From the NCBI GenBank assembly GCA_964581355.1, contig CAZOOA010000007.1:17598-81597 (forward strand): 64,000 nucleotides of DNA, in the 5' to 3' direction. Below the pieces are notes generated by a model, which had not been told where the DNA came from, ran no database searches, and was given only the letters and a program-made list of their open reading frames with translations. The translations under genes were made by a program, and so were the position numbers. Below are positions 54,261-62,043 of the stretch, one piece after another (position 1 is the stretch's first letter; every line of letters starts with the position of its first letter). This stretch comes from CAZOOA01 sp964581355 (lineage in GTDB: Bacteria; Bacillota; Dethiobacteria; DTU022; UBA8154).

Positions 54261-54794
54261 CTATTTTGGAGCATATCTTTCTTGTTCACTGTAAATGCAT
54301 CCACAGTAGCCCTGAGTATAAATATTTTTTTCCCGCGATATTTTTATACTCTGTTGAAACAGATGGCGTAAATCCAGGGCAACAAAATCAATGCCCAAAT
54401 CCTGACCGATTCTCTCTCCAAGTTGACAAATTAAACGCTGGTCCTGGTACGGGCTGATCAACAAAGTGGTGGAGAAATGTTTAAAGCCGGAATCTTTCGC
54501 TTTTTGGGCTGTTTGTCCCAGCCTCATTTCATAACATAGTTGACAGCGCTTTTTTCCCTGCCCAACCACCGCTTGTAAAAAACTTTCCAGTAAATAATCT
54601 GTTTCCCAAATGATACTCCTGCCTTCTTCTGTGCACAATTTCTGAAGCGCACCCATCCTTTTTTTAAACTCACGATAAGGATGGATGTTCGGGTTAAAAA
54701 AATATCCTGTTACTCCAAAACCGTGCTCCTCCTCCAGGAAGGGCCAGCTGAGAATGCTGCAGGGAGCGCAGCAAACGTGGAGCAGTAATTCCAT
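54261..54794 (-). CDS. queH: Epoxyqueuosine reductase QueH
   Basis: 177 residues. Cys motifs LLHVCCAPCS at the N-terminus, KKRCQLCYEMRL near 83 and QGYCGCIYSEQERY near the end hold the metal and [4Fe-4S] sites described for QueH. Completes queuosine formation after QueA. ATG at 54794 begins the family sequence; the longer frame overlaps ruvB. Confidence 0.93.
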   Translation of the reverse strand: MELLLHVCCAPCSILSWPFLEEEHGFGVTGYFFNPNIHPYREFKKRMGALQKLCTEEGRSIIWETDYLLESFLQAVVGQGKKRCQLCYEMRLGQTAQKAKDSGFKHFSTTLLISPYQDQRLICQLGERIGQDLGIDFVALDLRHLFQQSIKISREKNIYTQGYCGCIYSEQERYAPK

Positions 54795-54864
54795 CGGAAA
54801 AAACACACCTTTCCTGTTGTTGCTCGATAGGGCAGTGAAGTAGAAACTATCAGATTCTCCCGGT

Positions 54865-55896
54865 CTAATCAAACCTTTGCTGTTCAAATTTTTCCGTCTT
54901 AATGTTTAAATGCTGGTATAATTTTTCTGTTGCCACCCGCCCACGAGCCGTACGCTTAACAAACCCGATCTTCATCAAGTATGGCTCATATACCTCTTCA
55001 ATGGTCCCAGCCTCTTCATTAATAGCAGCGGCGATGGTTTCCAACCCAACCGGACCGCCATTAAATTTCTCAACAATGGTTTCCATCAAAAGATAATCTG
55101 TGCGGTCCAGTCCAATACTGTCTACTTCCAGGACTGCCATGGCCTCTCTGGCTACTTCTTCTGTAATGGCCCCACCTGCCCTAACCTGGGCAAAATCTCG
55201 AACCCGTTTCAAAAGACGGTTGGAAATCCTCGGAGTTCCCCGGGAAGCCAAGGCCAACGCCTGGGCACCCCAAGGTTCAATTTCCACACCAAGCAACCGG
55301 GAAGATCGTTCCAATATTTGATACAAATCCTCAACAGCATAAAAATCCATCCGCTCAACAATTCCGAAACGGTCCCTTAAAGGTGAAGAAATCAACCCGG
55401 CACGAGTTGTTGCCCCGATCAAAGTAAAAGGTGAAAGTTCCAGCCGTAAAGACCTGGCGCTGGGGCCTTTACCAATCATAATATCCAGGGCAAAATCTTC
55501 CATAGCCGGGTATAATATTTCTTCTACGCTACGCTGCAATCTATGGATTTCATCAATAAAAAGAATGTCATTATCTGCCATATTTGTCAAGAGGGCAGCC
55601 AGGTCACCTGGCCGTTCGACAGCAGGGCCTGATGTCATTTTTATATTCACACCCATCTCACGGGCAATGATATAAGCCATGGTCGTTTTACCCAAGCCAG
55701 GAGGCCCGTGCAACAGCACATGGTCCAGGGATTCCTGCCTCTTTTTTGCTGCTTCCACGTAGATCCCCAGTTTTTCTTTTAATTTTTCCTGGCCCAAAAA
55801 TTCCACAAAAGAAGCGGGACGTAAAGAAACTTCATACTGGTTCTCCTCTACTTTGGAACGGGATGAAATAATCCTTTCTTCATGGTTTTCATCCAT
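54865..55896 (-). CDS. ruvB: Holliday junction branch migration ATPase RuvB
   Basis: 343 residues. Walker A GPPGLGKTTMA near 62, Walker B LFIDEIHRL, sensor GATTRAGLISSPLRDRFG and the winged-helix end with PYLMKIGFVKRTARGR. Ring motor of branch migration. Third gene of ruvCAB. Confidence 0.97.
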   Translation of the reverse strand: MDENHEERIISSRSKVEENQYEVSLRPASFVEFLGQEKLKEKLGIYVEAAKKRQESLDHVLLHGPPGLGKTTMAYIIAREMGVNIKMTSGPAVERPGDLAALLTNMADNDILFIDEIHRLQRSVEEILYPAMEDFALDIMIGKGPSARSLRLELSPFTLIGATTRAGLISSPLRDRFGIVERMDFYAVEDLYQILERSSRLLGVEIEPWGAQALALASRGTPRISNRLLKRVRDFAQVRAGGAITEEVAREAMAVLEVDSIGLDRTDYLLMETIVEKFNGGPVGLETIAAAINEEAGTIEEVYEPYLMKIGFVKRTARGRVATEKLYQHLNIKTEKFEQQRFD

Positions 55897-55943
55897 AAGT
55901 CAAAAACCTCCCCACCAGTTCCAACATCTGCACCTGAAACCGA

Positions 55944-56537
55944 TTAATCCTGCGATAGCTGCGCAAGTGCTTGTTTAAACAGAATTTCCACCGTTGCATC
56001 CTGAGCAAAAGATAGTTCTTTTCTTGCCCGTAATATCTCAACTTCGGAATAACCCAGCGCCGTTAAAGCCTGTGAAACTTCGATCCAGAGGCTATCAACG
56101 GAGGTATGATCAACCAGGTATCTTTGGATTGTATCTTTATCTAGCTTCTCTTTTAATTCATAAATAATACGTTTGGCCGTTTTTGTGCCAACTCCCGGTA
56201 CAGTCGTAAATGCTTGCGGCTGTTCCTGAACAACTGCTTCAATGATTTGGGTAATGCTAAGGTGTCCTATCAGGGAAAGAGCAGCCCTGGGTCCAATACC
56301 ACCGATGCCCAATAGTATCTCAAAAAAATCTCTTTCCTGGAATTCCAGAAATCCATAAAGGGCAAAACTATCATCCTTAACCTGAAGGTATGTATAGAGA
56401 ATTATGTTTTCTCCCTGGGCTGGCAGCTTAAAGTAGCTTGAAGCTGGAATATAAGTCTGTAATCCAAAACCATTTACATCAACAATAACATAGTGTGGAG
56501 AACAATCTACCATTTGACCACGCAGGTACCATAACAA
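55944..56537 (-). CDS. ruvA: Holliday junction DNA helicase subunit RuvA
   Basis: 197 residues. OB-fold start MLWYLRGQMVDC, HhH motifs LLGIGGIGPRAALSLIGHL and VPGVGTKTAKRIIYELK near 72-130, and the C-terminal RuvB-binding helices. TTG start after GGGGGAG. Binds the junction and loads RuvB. Confidence 0.96.
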   Translation of the reverse strand: MLWYLRGQMVDCSPHYVIVDVNGFGLQTYIPASSYFKLPAQGENIILYTYLQVKDDSFALYGFLEFQERDFFEILLGIGGIGPRAALSLIGHLSITQIIEAVVQEQPQAFTTVPGVGTKTAKRIIYELKEKLDKDTIQRYLVDHTSVDSLWIEVSQALTALGYSEVEILRARKELSFAQDATVEILFKQALAQLSQD

Positions 56538-56616
56538 GCTACTCCCCCCTTAAAAAAAGAAAAAGTATGGCGTTTTCCCTTTTCAAACCTGGCTCTTACT
56601 CCAACAAAGTGCTGTT

Positions 56617-57126
56617 TCAGGGTTTCCTTTTGGATCCGTTTTCAATCAGACTGTTAAACTGCTGCGATTGCAAGTGACAGATAGCCACAGCAAGGGCATC
56701 GGCGGCATCATCAGGCTTGGGAACCTCTTGCAAGCTTAACAAGAGGCAAACCATTTGCTGTACCTGGCTTTTTTCGGCCCGTCCATAGCCAACGACTGCC
56801 TGCTTTACCTGAAGCGGCGTATATTCAAAAACAGGGATTTTTTGCTGGGCTGACGCTGTTAGCACTGCTCCCCTCGCTTCACCGACCTGCATGGCGGTAC
56901 GGACATTTTTACAAAAAAATAACTGTTCTACGGCCATCTCCTGGGGTGAAAATTTTTCTACAAGCTGATTAATGCCCTGGTAAACGATTTGTAGGCGCTC
57001 AGCCAAAACCATTCCTGCAGGAGAGCTTATATAACCATAGTCCAGCTCCTGAAACCTTTCACCATTCTTTTTAATCACTCCATAACCTGTAGTTGCCAGG
57101 CCAGGGTCAATTCCCAGGACAATCAT
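56617..57126 (-). CDS. ruvC: Holliday junction resolvase RuvC
   Basis: 169 residues from the ATG at 57126 (GGGAG 6 nt upstream). Acidic catalytic residues are in VLGIDPG, AVEQLFF near 65 and DDAADALAVAICH near 138. Cleaves Holliday junctions. First gene of the ruvCAB set, 126 bp beyond a terminator closing yebC. Confidence 0.96.
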   Translation of the reverse strand: MIVLGIDPGLATTGYGVIKKNGERFQELDYGYISSPAGMVLAERLQIVYQGINQLVEKFSPQEMAVEQLFFCKNVRTAMQVGEARGAVLTASAQQKIPVFEYTPLQVKQAVVGYGRAEKSQVQQMVCLLLSLQEVPKPDDAADALAVAICHLQSQQFNSLIENGSKRKP

Positions 57127-57250
57127 TTTCTCTTCTCCCAAATTTTAATGGTTGCAAAGCCATAACTGCAAACAGCTATTCCATTATTTCTATATTAATG
57201 GCGCGTTTACCTGCATAGCCTACCGGAGAAATTAGTCCAAACTTGGCCTA

Positions 57251-57290
57251 AAAAAATCATGCAACCCATCCGGGCCAAGGCATGATTTTT
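57251..57290 (-). terminator. Terminator of yebC
   Basis: An 11-bp perfect stem AAAAATCATGC/GCATGATTTTT with a 17-nt loop and T-run on the minus strand, about 75 bp after the yebC stop and before ruvC. Confidence 0.8.
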
Positions 57291-57366
57291 CCTACCAAAA
57301 GGTTTTTAGAGAGAAACAAGTCATTCTTTTGTTTAAACCGTGTTAGCCTTCTCCTGAAAAATCCGG

Positions 57367-58119
57367 TTACACTGATTGCAATATTTCTTCAGGAATATCA
57401 AAGTTTGAGTAAACATTTTGGACATCTTCATGGTCTTCCAAGGCTTCTAGCAGACGCAGCACTTTGGAGGCGTCTTCAAGGTTATCAATTCGAACTAGAT
57501 TTTGGGGAACCATGGTCACCTCAGATGTGCTCAATAGAACCTGTTGATCGTTCAACATGCCTCTCAAAGCTTCAAAATCCTCGGGTTCAGAGGTAATGAC
57601 ATAGCTGTTTTCTTCTTCTTTAAAATCCTCGGCTCCACCTTCCAGGGCCAGCATCATCAGCTCATCTTCCGTAGGTAAACTCTCAACTTTGTCTATGGTA
57701 ATGTACCCTTTCCTGGAAAACATCCAGGCAACACAACCGGATTCTCCCATACTGCCATCATTTCGGGAAAAAATGTTCCTGATCTCAGGGGCTGTCCTGT
57801 TCCTGTTATCTGTTAAGATTTGTATCAACACAGCCACTCCCCCAGGACCATATCCTTCATACATCACCTGTTCCAGGCCATCATTATCAGAGCCACCTGC
57901 CCCGCGTTGAATAGCACGATTGATATTCTCGGTAGGCACATTTGCTTCTCGTGCCTTTTGTACAGCCAGCCGTAGGCGAAAGTTCATATTAATATCATCG
58001 CCGCCTTCTTTGGCAGCCACCGTTATTTCTCTGGCCAGCTTGGTGAAGACTTTGCCTTTTTGCGCATCCGCCCTTGCCTTACGGTGTTTAATGTTGGCCC
58101 ATTTTGAATGTCCTGCCAT
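57367..58119 (-). CDS. YebC/PmpR family protein
   Basis: 250 residues. Begins MAGHSKWANIKHRKARADAQ, the invariant family start; GGAGGG lies 5 nt upstream. Middle motif EGYGPGGVAVLIQ and DNRNRTAPEIRNIFS are typical. Relatives are transcription regulators or, as shown more recently for some, help ribosomes at proline runs. The 195-bp gap from moaA (58120-58313) has a TATAAT near 58165 and a short CCCCTG hairpin near 58188; promoter plausible. Confidence 0.94.
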   Translation of the reverse strand: MAGHSKWANIKHRKARADAQKGKVFTKLAREITVAAKEGGDDINMNFRLRLAVQKAREANVPTENINRAIQRGAGGSDNDGLEQVMYEGYGPGGVAVLIQILTDNRNRTAPEIRNIFSRNDGSMGESGCVAWMFSRKGYITIDKVESLPTEDELMMLALEGGAEDFKEEENSYVITSEPEDFEALRGMLNDQQVLLSTSEVTMVPQNLVRIDNLEDASKVLRLLEALEDHEDVQNVYSNFDIPEEILQSV

Positions 58120-58313
58120 AATATCCCTCCAGTTACCCAAATACTAATTCTCATGGCGGGAAAAGATTATAATGTATGCACAGTATCCCCTGTTTTAACA
58201 GGGGCCTCGCTTCCCTTGATTCTCACTTCGGCTGACAGCAACTACTTTGCCTTTTCGCTTACCCGTGTTTTCCATGAAAAACTTACGCTCCTTGTTAAGC
58301 TATTGCTTTTCCC

Positions 58314-59312
58314 TCAGCCACCTGTTTGCGTCATTGAACGAATGCTTTTAAACTGTTTGCCACGCTCAAGGGGTTCTTCGGCCACCTGACCCGGATCGGG
58401 CTTTACATTAAGCGCTTCCTTGAATTTCTCTTTGAGTATTTTTTTATCCCGCAAATGAGGAGCCAGGTCTATCTCTTCATTGGAAAACAGGCAGGGTTTG
58501 ATTTTACCATCAGAAGTCACCCGCAGCCGGTTGCAGCGATCACAAAAATGTTGACTTAAGGGCGAGATAAGTCCGATTTTCCCCATAGCGCCCTGCAACC
58601 TGAAGTAGCGGGCCGGACCTCCACCGTGTTCCCCTTCAACAGACTCCAGGGGGGCAATATTTTGGGCTATTTCAGTGACTTTCTCCTGGGAAAGAAAGTG
58701 GCTCGTCCATTTTCCTTCCTGACTGCAGGGCATAAATTCGATAAATCGAATATCAATTTCTTTGTTTAATGTCATCAGCAGGAAGTTTTTAATTTCGTGG
58801 TCATTTACGCCTTTAAGCAATACTACATTTAATTTAACAGGTGTCAGCCCTGCTTGAATCGCCTTTTCAATTCCAAGAAGCGTGTTGGACAGTTTTCCCC
58901 CATTGGTAATATGTTTAAAATTGGCTTCATCCAGGGAGTCAAGACTAATATTAATCCTCATTAACCCTGCCTCTGCCAGGTCAAAAGCCATTTTATGAAG
59001 CAGCACACCGTTTGTTGTTAGTGAAAGATCCTCGATACCTGGAATTTTTGCTAGACCATGAACAATCTTCAAGATGTCAGGACGCAGCAGAGGTTCTCCA
59101 CCTGTCAGCCGAATTCTTTGAATCCCCAGCTCTACAGCAACCTCACCAATACTGACAATTTCATCAACATTCAGGTAAGCCTCCTGAGTAGCCACACCGC
59201 ATTCAACAGGAGAAGACCGACAGTAAAAGCAGTTTAAGTTACATTGTTCTGTTACCGAAAGTCTTAAATAATTCACTTTCCGCCCAAATGTATCAACCAA
59301 CTTTTCTAGCAC
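58314..59312 (-). CDS. moaA: GTP 3',8-cyclase MoaA
   Basis: 332 residues. Radical SAM CNLNCFYC near 24-31, TGGEPLLRPD near 70, second cluster ligands CDRCNRLRVTSDGKIKPC near 260-277, and the C-terminal GG tail (SMTQTGG) needed for activity. First step of molybdenum cofactor synthesis. GTG start with GGAGGGG. No Moco riboswitch seen upstream. Confidence 0.96.
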   Translation of the reverse strand: MLEKLVDTFGRKVNYLRLSVTEQCNLNCFYCRSSPVECGVATQEAYLNVDEIVSIGEVAVELGIQRIRLTGGEPLLRPDILKIVHGLAKIPGIEDLSLTTNGVLLHKMAFDLAEAGLMRINISLDSLDEANFKHITNGGKLSNTLLGIEKAIQAGLTPVKLNVVLLKGVNDHEIKNFLLMTLNKEIDIRFIEFMPCSQEGKWTSHFLSQEKVTEIAQNIAPLESVEGEHGGGPARYFRLQGAMGKIGLISPLSQHFCDRCNRLRVTSDGKIKPCLFSNEEIDLAPHLRDKKILKEKFKEALNVKPDPGQVAEEPLERGKQFKSIRSMTQTGG

Positions 59313-59369
59313 TGTATTCCCCTCCTGGGTTGCAATGTAAACTCCTGCAGTTTCGGCACTAACTGCTAT

Positions 59370-59993
59370 CTACCCCTGGCAGCTTTTCCTTCCTGAATAA
59401 AGCTTTTTCGCTTTTTCGTAATCCAGCGGGGTGTTTATATTAAAAAACGATATCATTTCCGGGTCATAGCTGGTAATGGTTTTTTCATCAATTTCCCTGA
59501 TCTTAATCTCTGAATAAAATGCAGTAACTTTAAAATTCTTTTCCTCTAAAAAGCTGGCTATCAAATCCAAGATGCCGCGGTTATAGAAGGCAAATAAGGG
59601 CTGAAAGTAGCCTCCTACGCAAGGAATCACAGCATCGTAGTTTAATGCGTGTTTCGACATGTGGCCTATCAGAGATCTGGATATGAAAGGCATGTCACAG
59701 CCAATAAAAAAGCAAGCCTGACTTGAAGCATGAAAAAGGCCGGAATGGATACCCCGCAGTGCATTTTTTTCCCCAACATGTAAAATATCAGAGACAATTT
59801 TACCATTTAAATAGCGAAATTCCTCGACCCTGTCCGTTACAATCAGAATCTCATCAAATATGCTTTCCAACTTGCGGAAAACAAGCTCGACCAGGGGTTT
59901 CCCATCCAATGTTAAAAAAGCTTTGTTAGTACCCATCCTTTTACTGTCGCCACCTGCCAAAATAACAGCACTAAGAGAATTATTCAAGAGCAC
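59370..59993 (-). CDS. mobA: Molybdenum cofactor guanylyltransferase MobA
   Basis: 207 residues. Nucleotidyltransferase signature AVILAGGDSKRMGTNKAFL near 9-27 and GCDMPFIS near 97. Attaches GMP to molybdopterin for bis-MGD enzymes. GTG start after AGGAAGGG. With moaA and the Tat genes it points to exported or cytoplasmic molybdoenzymes in this organism. Confidence 0.92.
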   Translation of the reverse strand: MLLNNSLSAVILAGGDSKRMGTNKAFLTLDGKPLVELVFRKLESIFDEILIVTDRVEEFRYLNGKIVSDILHVGEKNALRGIHSGLFHASSQACFFIGCDMPFISRSLIGHMSKHALNYDAVIPCVGGYFQPLFAFYNRGILDLIASFLEEKNFKVTAFYSEIKIREIDEKTITSYDPEMISFFNINTPLDYEKAKKLYSGRKSCQG

Positions 59994-60016
59994 TTTTTTG
60001 ACCCTTCCTGTAATAA

Positions 60017-60787
60017 TTACATATCTTCAGCTTCTTTCAATCTTGATCTTCTTTTTTCTGTCATTCGTACCAGCATGATACCTACTTCATAAAGAATCAT
60101 CATGGGGCCGATCATTAGAACCTGGGAAAATAAATCAGGTGGTGTAATAACAGCCGATAGAACAGCCACGATTAAAACGGCAAACTTTCTATTCCGTCTC
60201 AATGTATCTGATGAAATAATTGAAAGATACCCCAAAAACCAGAACACCAAGGGCACTTGAAAAACAACCCCGAAAGCTACTAAGAAAGCAACAACGAAAG
60301 AGATATACTCACTTATTTTAAAGTGTGCCAAAAGTTGCTCTGTAGCAAATCCGAGAAAAAAGGTCAAAGCAAAGGGAAAGACAACAAAATAACCAAAAGA
60401 AATTCCCAGGGCAAACAGGAAGATCATCAAGACAATTAATGGTATTACCGCTTTCTTTTCAGCTTCGCGGAGGGCTGGCATAATAAATGCCATAATCTGG
60501 AAAAATATGAAAGGTAAATTCACTACTATCCCGATTATAACTGCCAAGCGCAACTGTGACATGAAAGCCTCGGCCGGAGTGGTGTAGATAAGCTCCAGGT
60601 CTTGGGCAGGGCGTGTAAGAAAGCCCATAATATCATCAATAAAAAGAAACGCGACGATCGATATGATCAAAACGCCAACTGCTACATAAATTAATCGATT
60701 TCGCAGCTCTTCAAGATGTTCAAAAAAAGCCATCTCGGCCGCTTCACTAACCTTCGTTTTCTTCTTTTTTTTTCTAACAACAGCCAT
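60017..60787 (-). CDS. tatC: Sec-independent translocase TatC
   Basis: 256 residues, six membrane helices, family start FFEHLEELRNRLIYV near 22 and loop LTPPDLFSQVLMIGPM near 215. Core receptor for twin-arginine signals. The ATG at 60787 follows GAGGGG by 6 nt. Preceded by two tatA-type genes; no separate tatB is recognisable, as usual in Firmicutes. Confidence 0.95.
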   Translation of the reverse strand: MAVVRKKKKKTKVSEAAEMAFFEHLEELRNRLIYVAVGVLIISIVAFLFIDDIMGFLTRPAQDLELIYTTPAEAFMSQLRLAVIIGIVVNLPFIFFQIMAFIMPALREAEKKAVIPLIVLMIFLFALGISFGYFVVFPFALTFFLGFATEQLLAHFKISEYISFVVAFLVAFGVVFQVPLVFWFLGYLSIISSDTLRRNRKFAVLIVAVLSAVITPPDLFSQVLMIGPMMILYEVGIMLVRMTEKRRSRLKEAEDM

Positions 60788-60832
60788 ATTCGACCCCTCT
60801 CGTTTACCCCGAACCTCTACCACAAAATCAGG

Positions 60833-61015
60833 CTATTTTTCTTGCTGGACTCCCTCTTCATTTTCCTTGTCCTTGCCGCTAATCCCCTCTTTGTAATTCT
60901 TTATTGTTTCACCTACTGCTTTAAACAATCCCGGCAGTTTACCTGGCCCAAAAATAATTAGAATGATCCCCAGGATTAATACAACTTCCAGCCAACCTGG
61001 TTTTCCTGTAAACAT
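60833..61015 (-). CDS. tatA: Twin-arginine translocase TatA/E (second copy)
   Basis: 60 residues: membrane helix WLEVVLILGIILIIFGPGKLPGL in type, then an amphipathic helix and short charged tail. Located 45 bp before tatC. Forms the translocation pore or, in two-gene systems, one of two alternative TatA components. Confidence 0.92.
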   Translation of the reverse strand: MFTGKPGWLEVVLILGIILIIFGPGKLPGLFKAVGETIKNYKEGISGKDKENEEGVQQEK

Positions 61016-61067
61016 TTACTCAACCCCTCCTTTTAATCATAATTAGAAACATAACCATAACTAAACT

Positions 61068-61210
61068 GTAACTGCACAGCCTAATGTAATTGTGCAACAC
61101 GTCGCGAAGCAGGGGACGGTTCTTGCGCTTTCCCTGTTGGTCCTTCGCTGCGCTCCGGAAGCGCGAGAACCGTCCCGCAGCTTCGCTTACAAATAGCGCT
61201 GAGCAGTTAC
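61068..61210. mobile_element. IS66-like MITE, copy 2 (143 bp, perfect 8-bp target duplication)
   Basis: Ends GTAACTGC…/…GAGCAGTTAC and exact ACTAAACT duplications at 61060-61067 and 61211-61218. A long interior hairpin pairs GGGACGGTTCTTGCGCTT (from 61113) with GCGCGAGAACCGTCCC (to 61176), of the kind I recall from REP-like repeats of Clostridia. It lies between the two tatA genes; its right duplication includes the stop codon of the first, so that gene stayed intact. Confidence 0.82.
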
Positions 61211-61211
61211 A

Positions 61212-61529
61212 CTAAACTTTTTGTTCTTCTGTTTCTTTCTCTTCATTAAAGCCTTCTACTGAGCCTTCTGCTGTAACTCCTTCTTCACTGCTTTTAGCTT
61301 CATCTGAATTTTTTTCCTGCTTTTTCGCCTTTGCAGGTGTTTCTTCGTCTTCATCTTCATCTTCATCCACATCTAAACTTACACTCTTTTTCACTTCGGT
61401 TGTTGCACTTCTGAATTCACGGATCCCCTTTCCAATGGAACGACCTATTTCGGGAAGCTTACGGGGTCCAAAAATAATCAGCGCAACGGCTAAAATTAAA
61501 ACCAATTCTGTGATTCCTGGCATCTTCAT
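61212..61529 (-). CDS. tatA: Twin-arginine translocase TatA with acidic tail
   Basis: 105 residues. N-terminal helix ELVLILAVALIIFGPRKLPE, amphipathic IGRSIGKGIREFR, then a long acidic tail with a DVDEDEDEDEE run, longer than in the second copy. Likely the main pore component. Stop codon TAG is part of the MITE target duplication. Confidence 0.92.
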   Translation of the reverse strand: MKMPGITELVLILAVALIIFGPRKLPEIGRSIGKGIREFRSATTEVKKSVSLDVDEDEDEDEETPAKAKKQEKNSDEAKSSEEGVTAEGSVEGFNEEKETEEQKV

Positions 61530-61762
61530 AAAACACTCATCCTTCCTTAAAACAATTTTAGTTTCTTTTTTCTTTAAAGAGCAAGCAGATCACTCATGAA
61601 AACAATCCTTTAAACCGAACCCCCTTTGTTTCTTTACAGTTGGCAGCACTCATAGATCCCTACACTTCGACACTATTCGTGCAGTCAATTTACATTTAAG
61701 CTTTTCTTATATAATTATCTCTTTTTCCTTTCATTTAGTCAACAATAAAAGTGAACAAACCC

Positions 61763-61805
61763 AAAAAAAACAGGCCGAATAATAGAACTCATTATCGGCC
61801 TGTTG
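61763..61805 (-). terminator. Terminator of the acyl-CoA synthetase gene
   Basis: Stem CAGGCCGAATAAT/ATTATCGGCCTG with a 7-nt loop and an 8-T run on the minus strand, placed after MITE copy 3. The rest of the 61530-62043 gap outside MITE copy 3 holds nothing else I can recognise. Confidence 0.8.
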
Positions 61806-61882
61806 TTAGGCACTTAACTGTTCGTGAGAGCCAATATAATTAACCAGCTCGTTTACATATATACGAAATTATTACAGGCAGT

Positions 61883-62029
61883 GTAACTGATCAGCCCATT
61901 TATTCTGCCATGTGCCGCGAAGCAGAAGGTAGCAGTACCGGTAGGTGCGGCTGGATCACCTCCACTTTACTCAGGAAGCTCTAAAACCCGTCCCCGCGGC
62001 CTAGCACGCAAATAGATCTGAACAATTAC
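61883..62029. mobile_element. IS66-like MITE, copy 3 (147 bp, decayed), carrying a 16S rRNA fragment
   Basis: Left end GTAACTGATCAG and right end (complement) GTAATTGTTCAG agree at 10 of 12 positions. Flanks CAGGCAGT (61875-61882) and AAGGAAGT (62030-62037) match at 6 of 8, an aged target duplication. It shares the left CCGCGAAGCAG block with copies 1 and 2, but the interior is a 16S 3'-end piece. Lies between the synthetase stop and its terminator. Confidence 0.72.
61926..61963 (+). pseudogene. Fragment of 16S rRNA 3' end (anti-Shine-Dalgarno region)
   Basis: AAGGTAGC…, then GGTGCGGCTGGATCACCTCC matches the last 38 bases of Firmicute 16S rRNA up to the anti-Shine-Dalgarno CACCTCC; I count 3 differences from the Bacillus subtilis sequence as I remember it. 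No other 16S sequence is nearby. It is inside the mobile element, so it was carried or captured by it. Confidence 0.85.
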
Positions 62030-62043
62030 AAGGAAGTATCTAA

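Noticed and set aside
61926..61963. Start or end of a functional rRNA operon
   Set aside because: Only 38 nt match, with mismatches, and neither upstream 16S nor downstream spacer/23S sequence is present.
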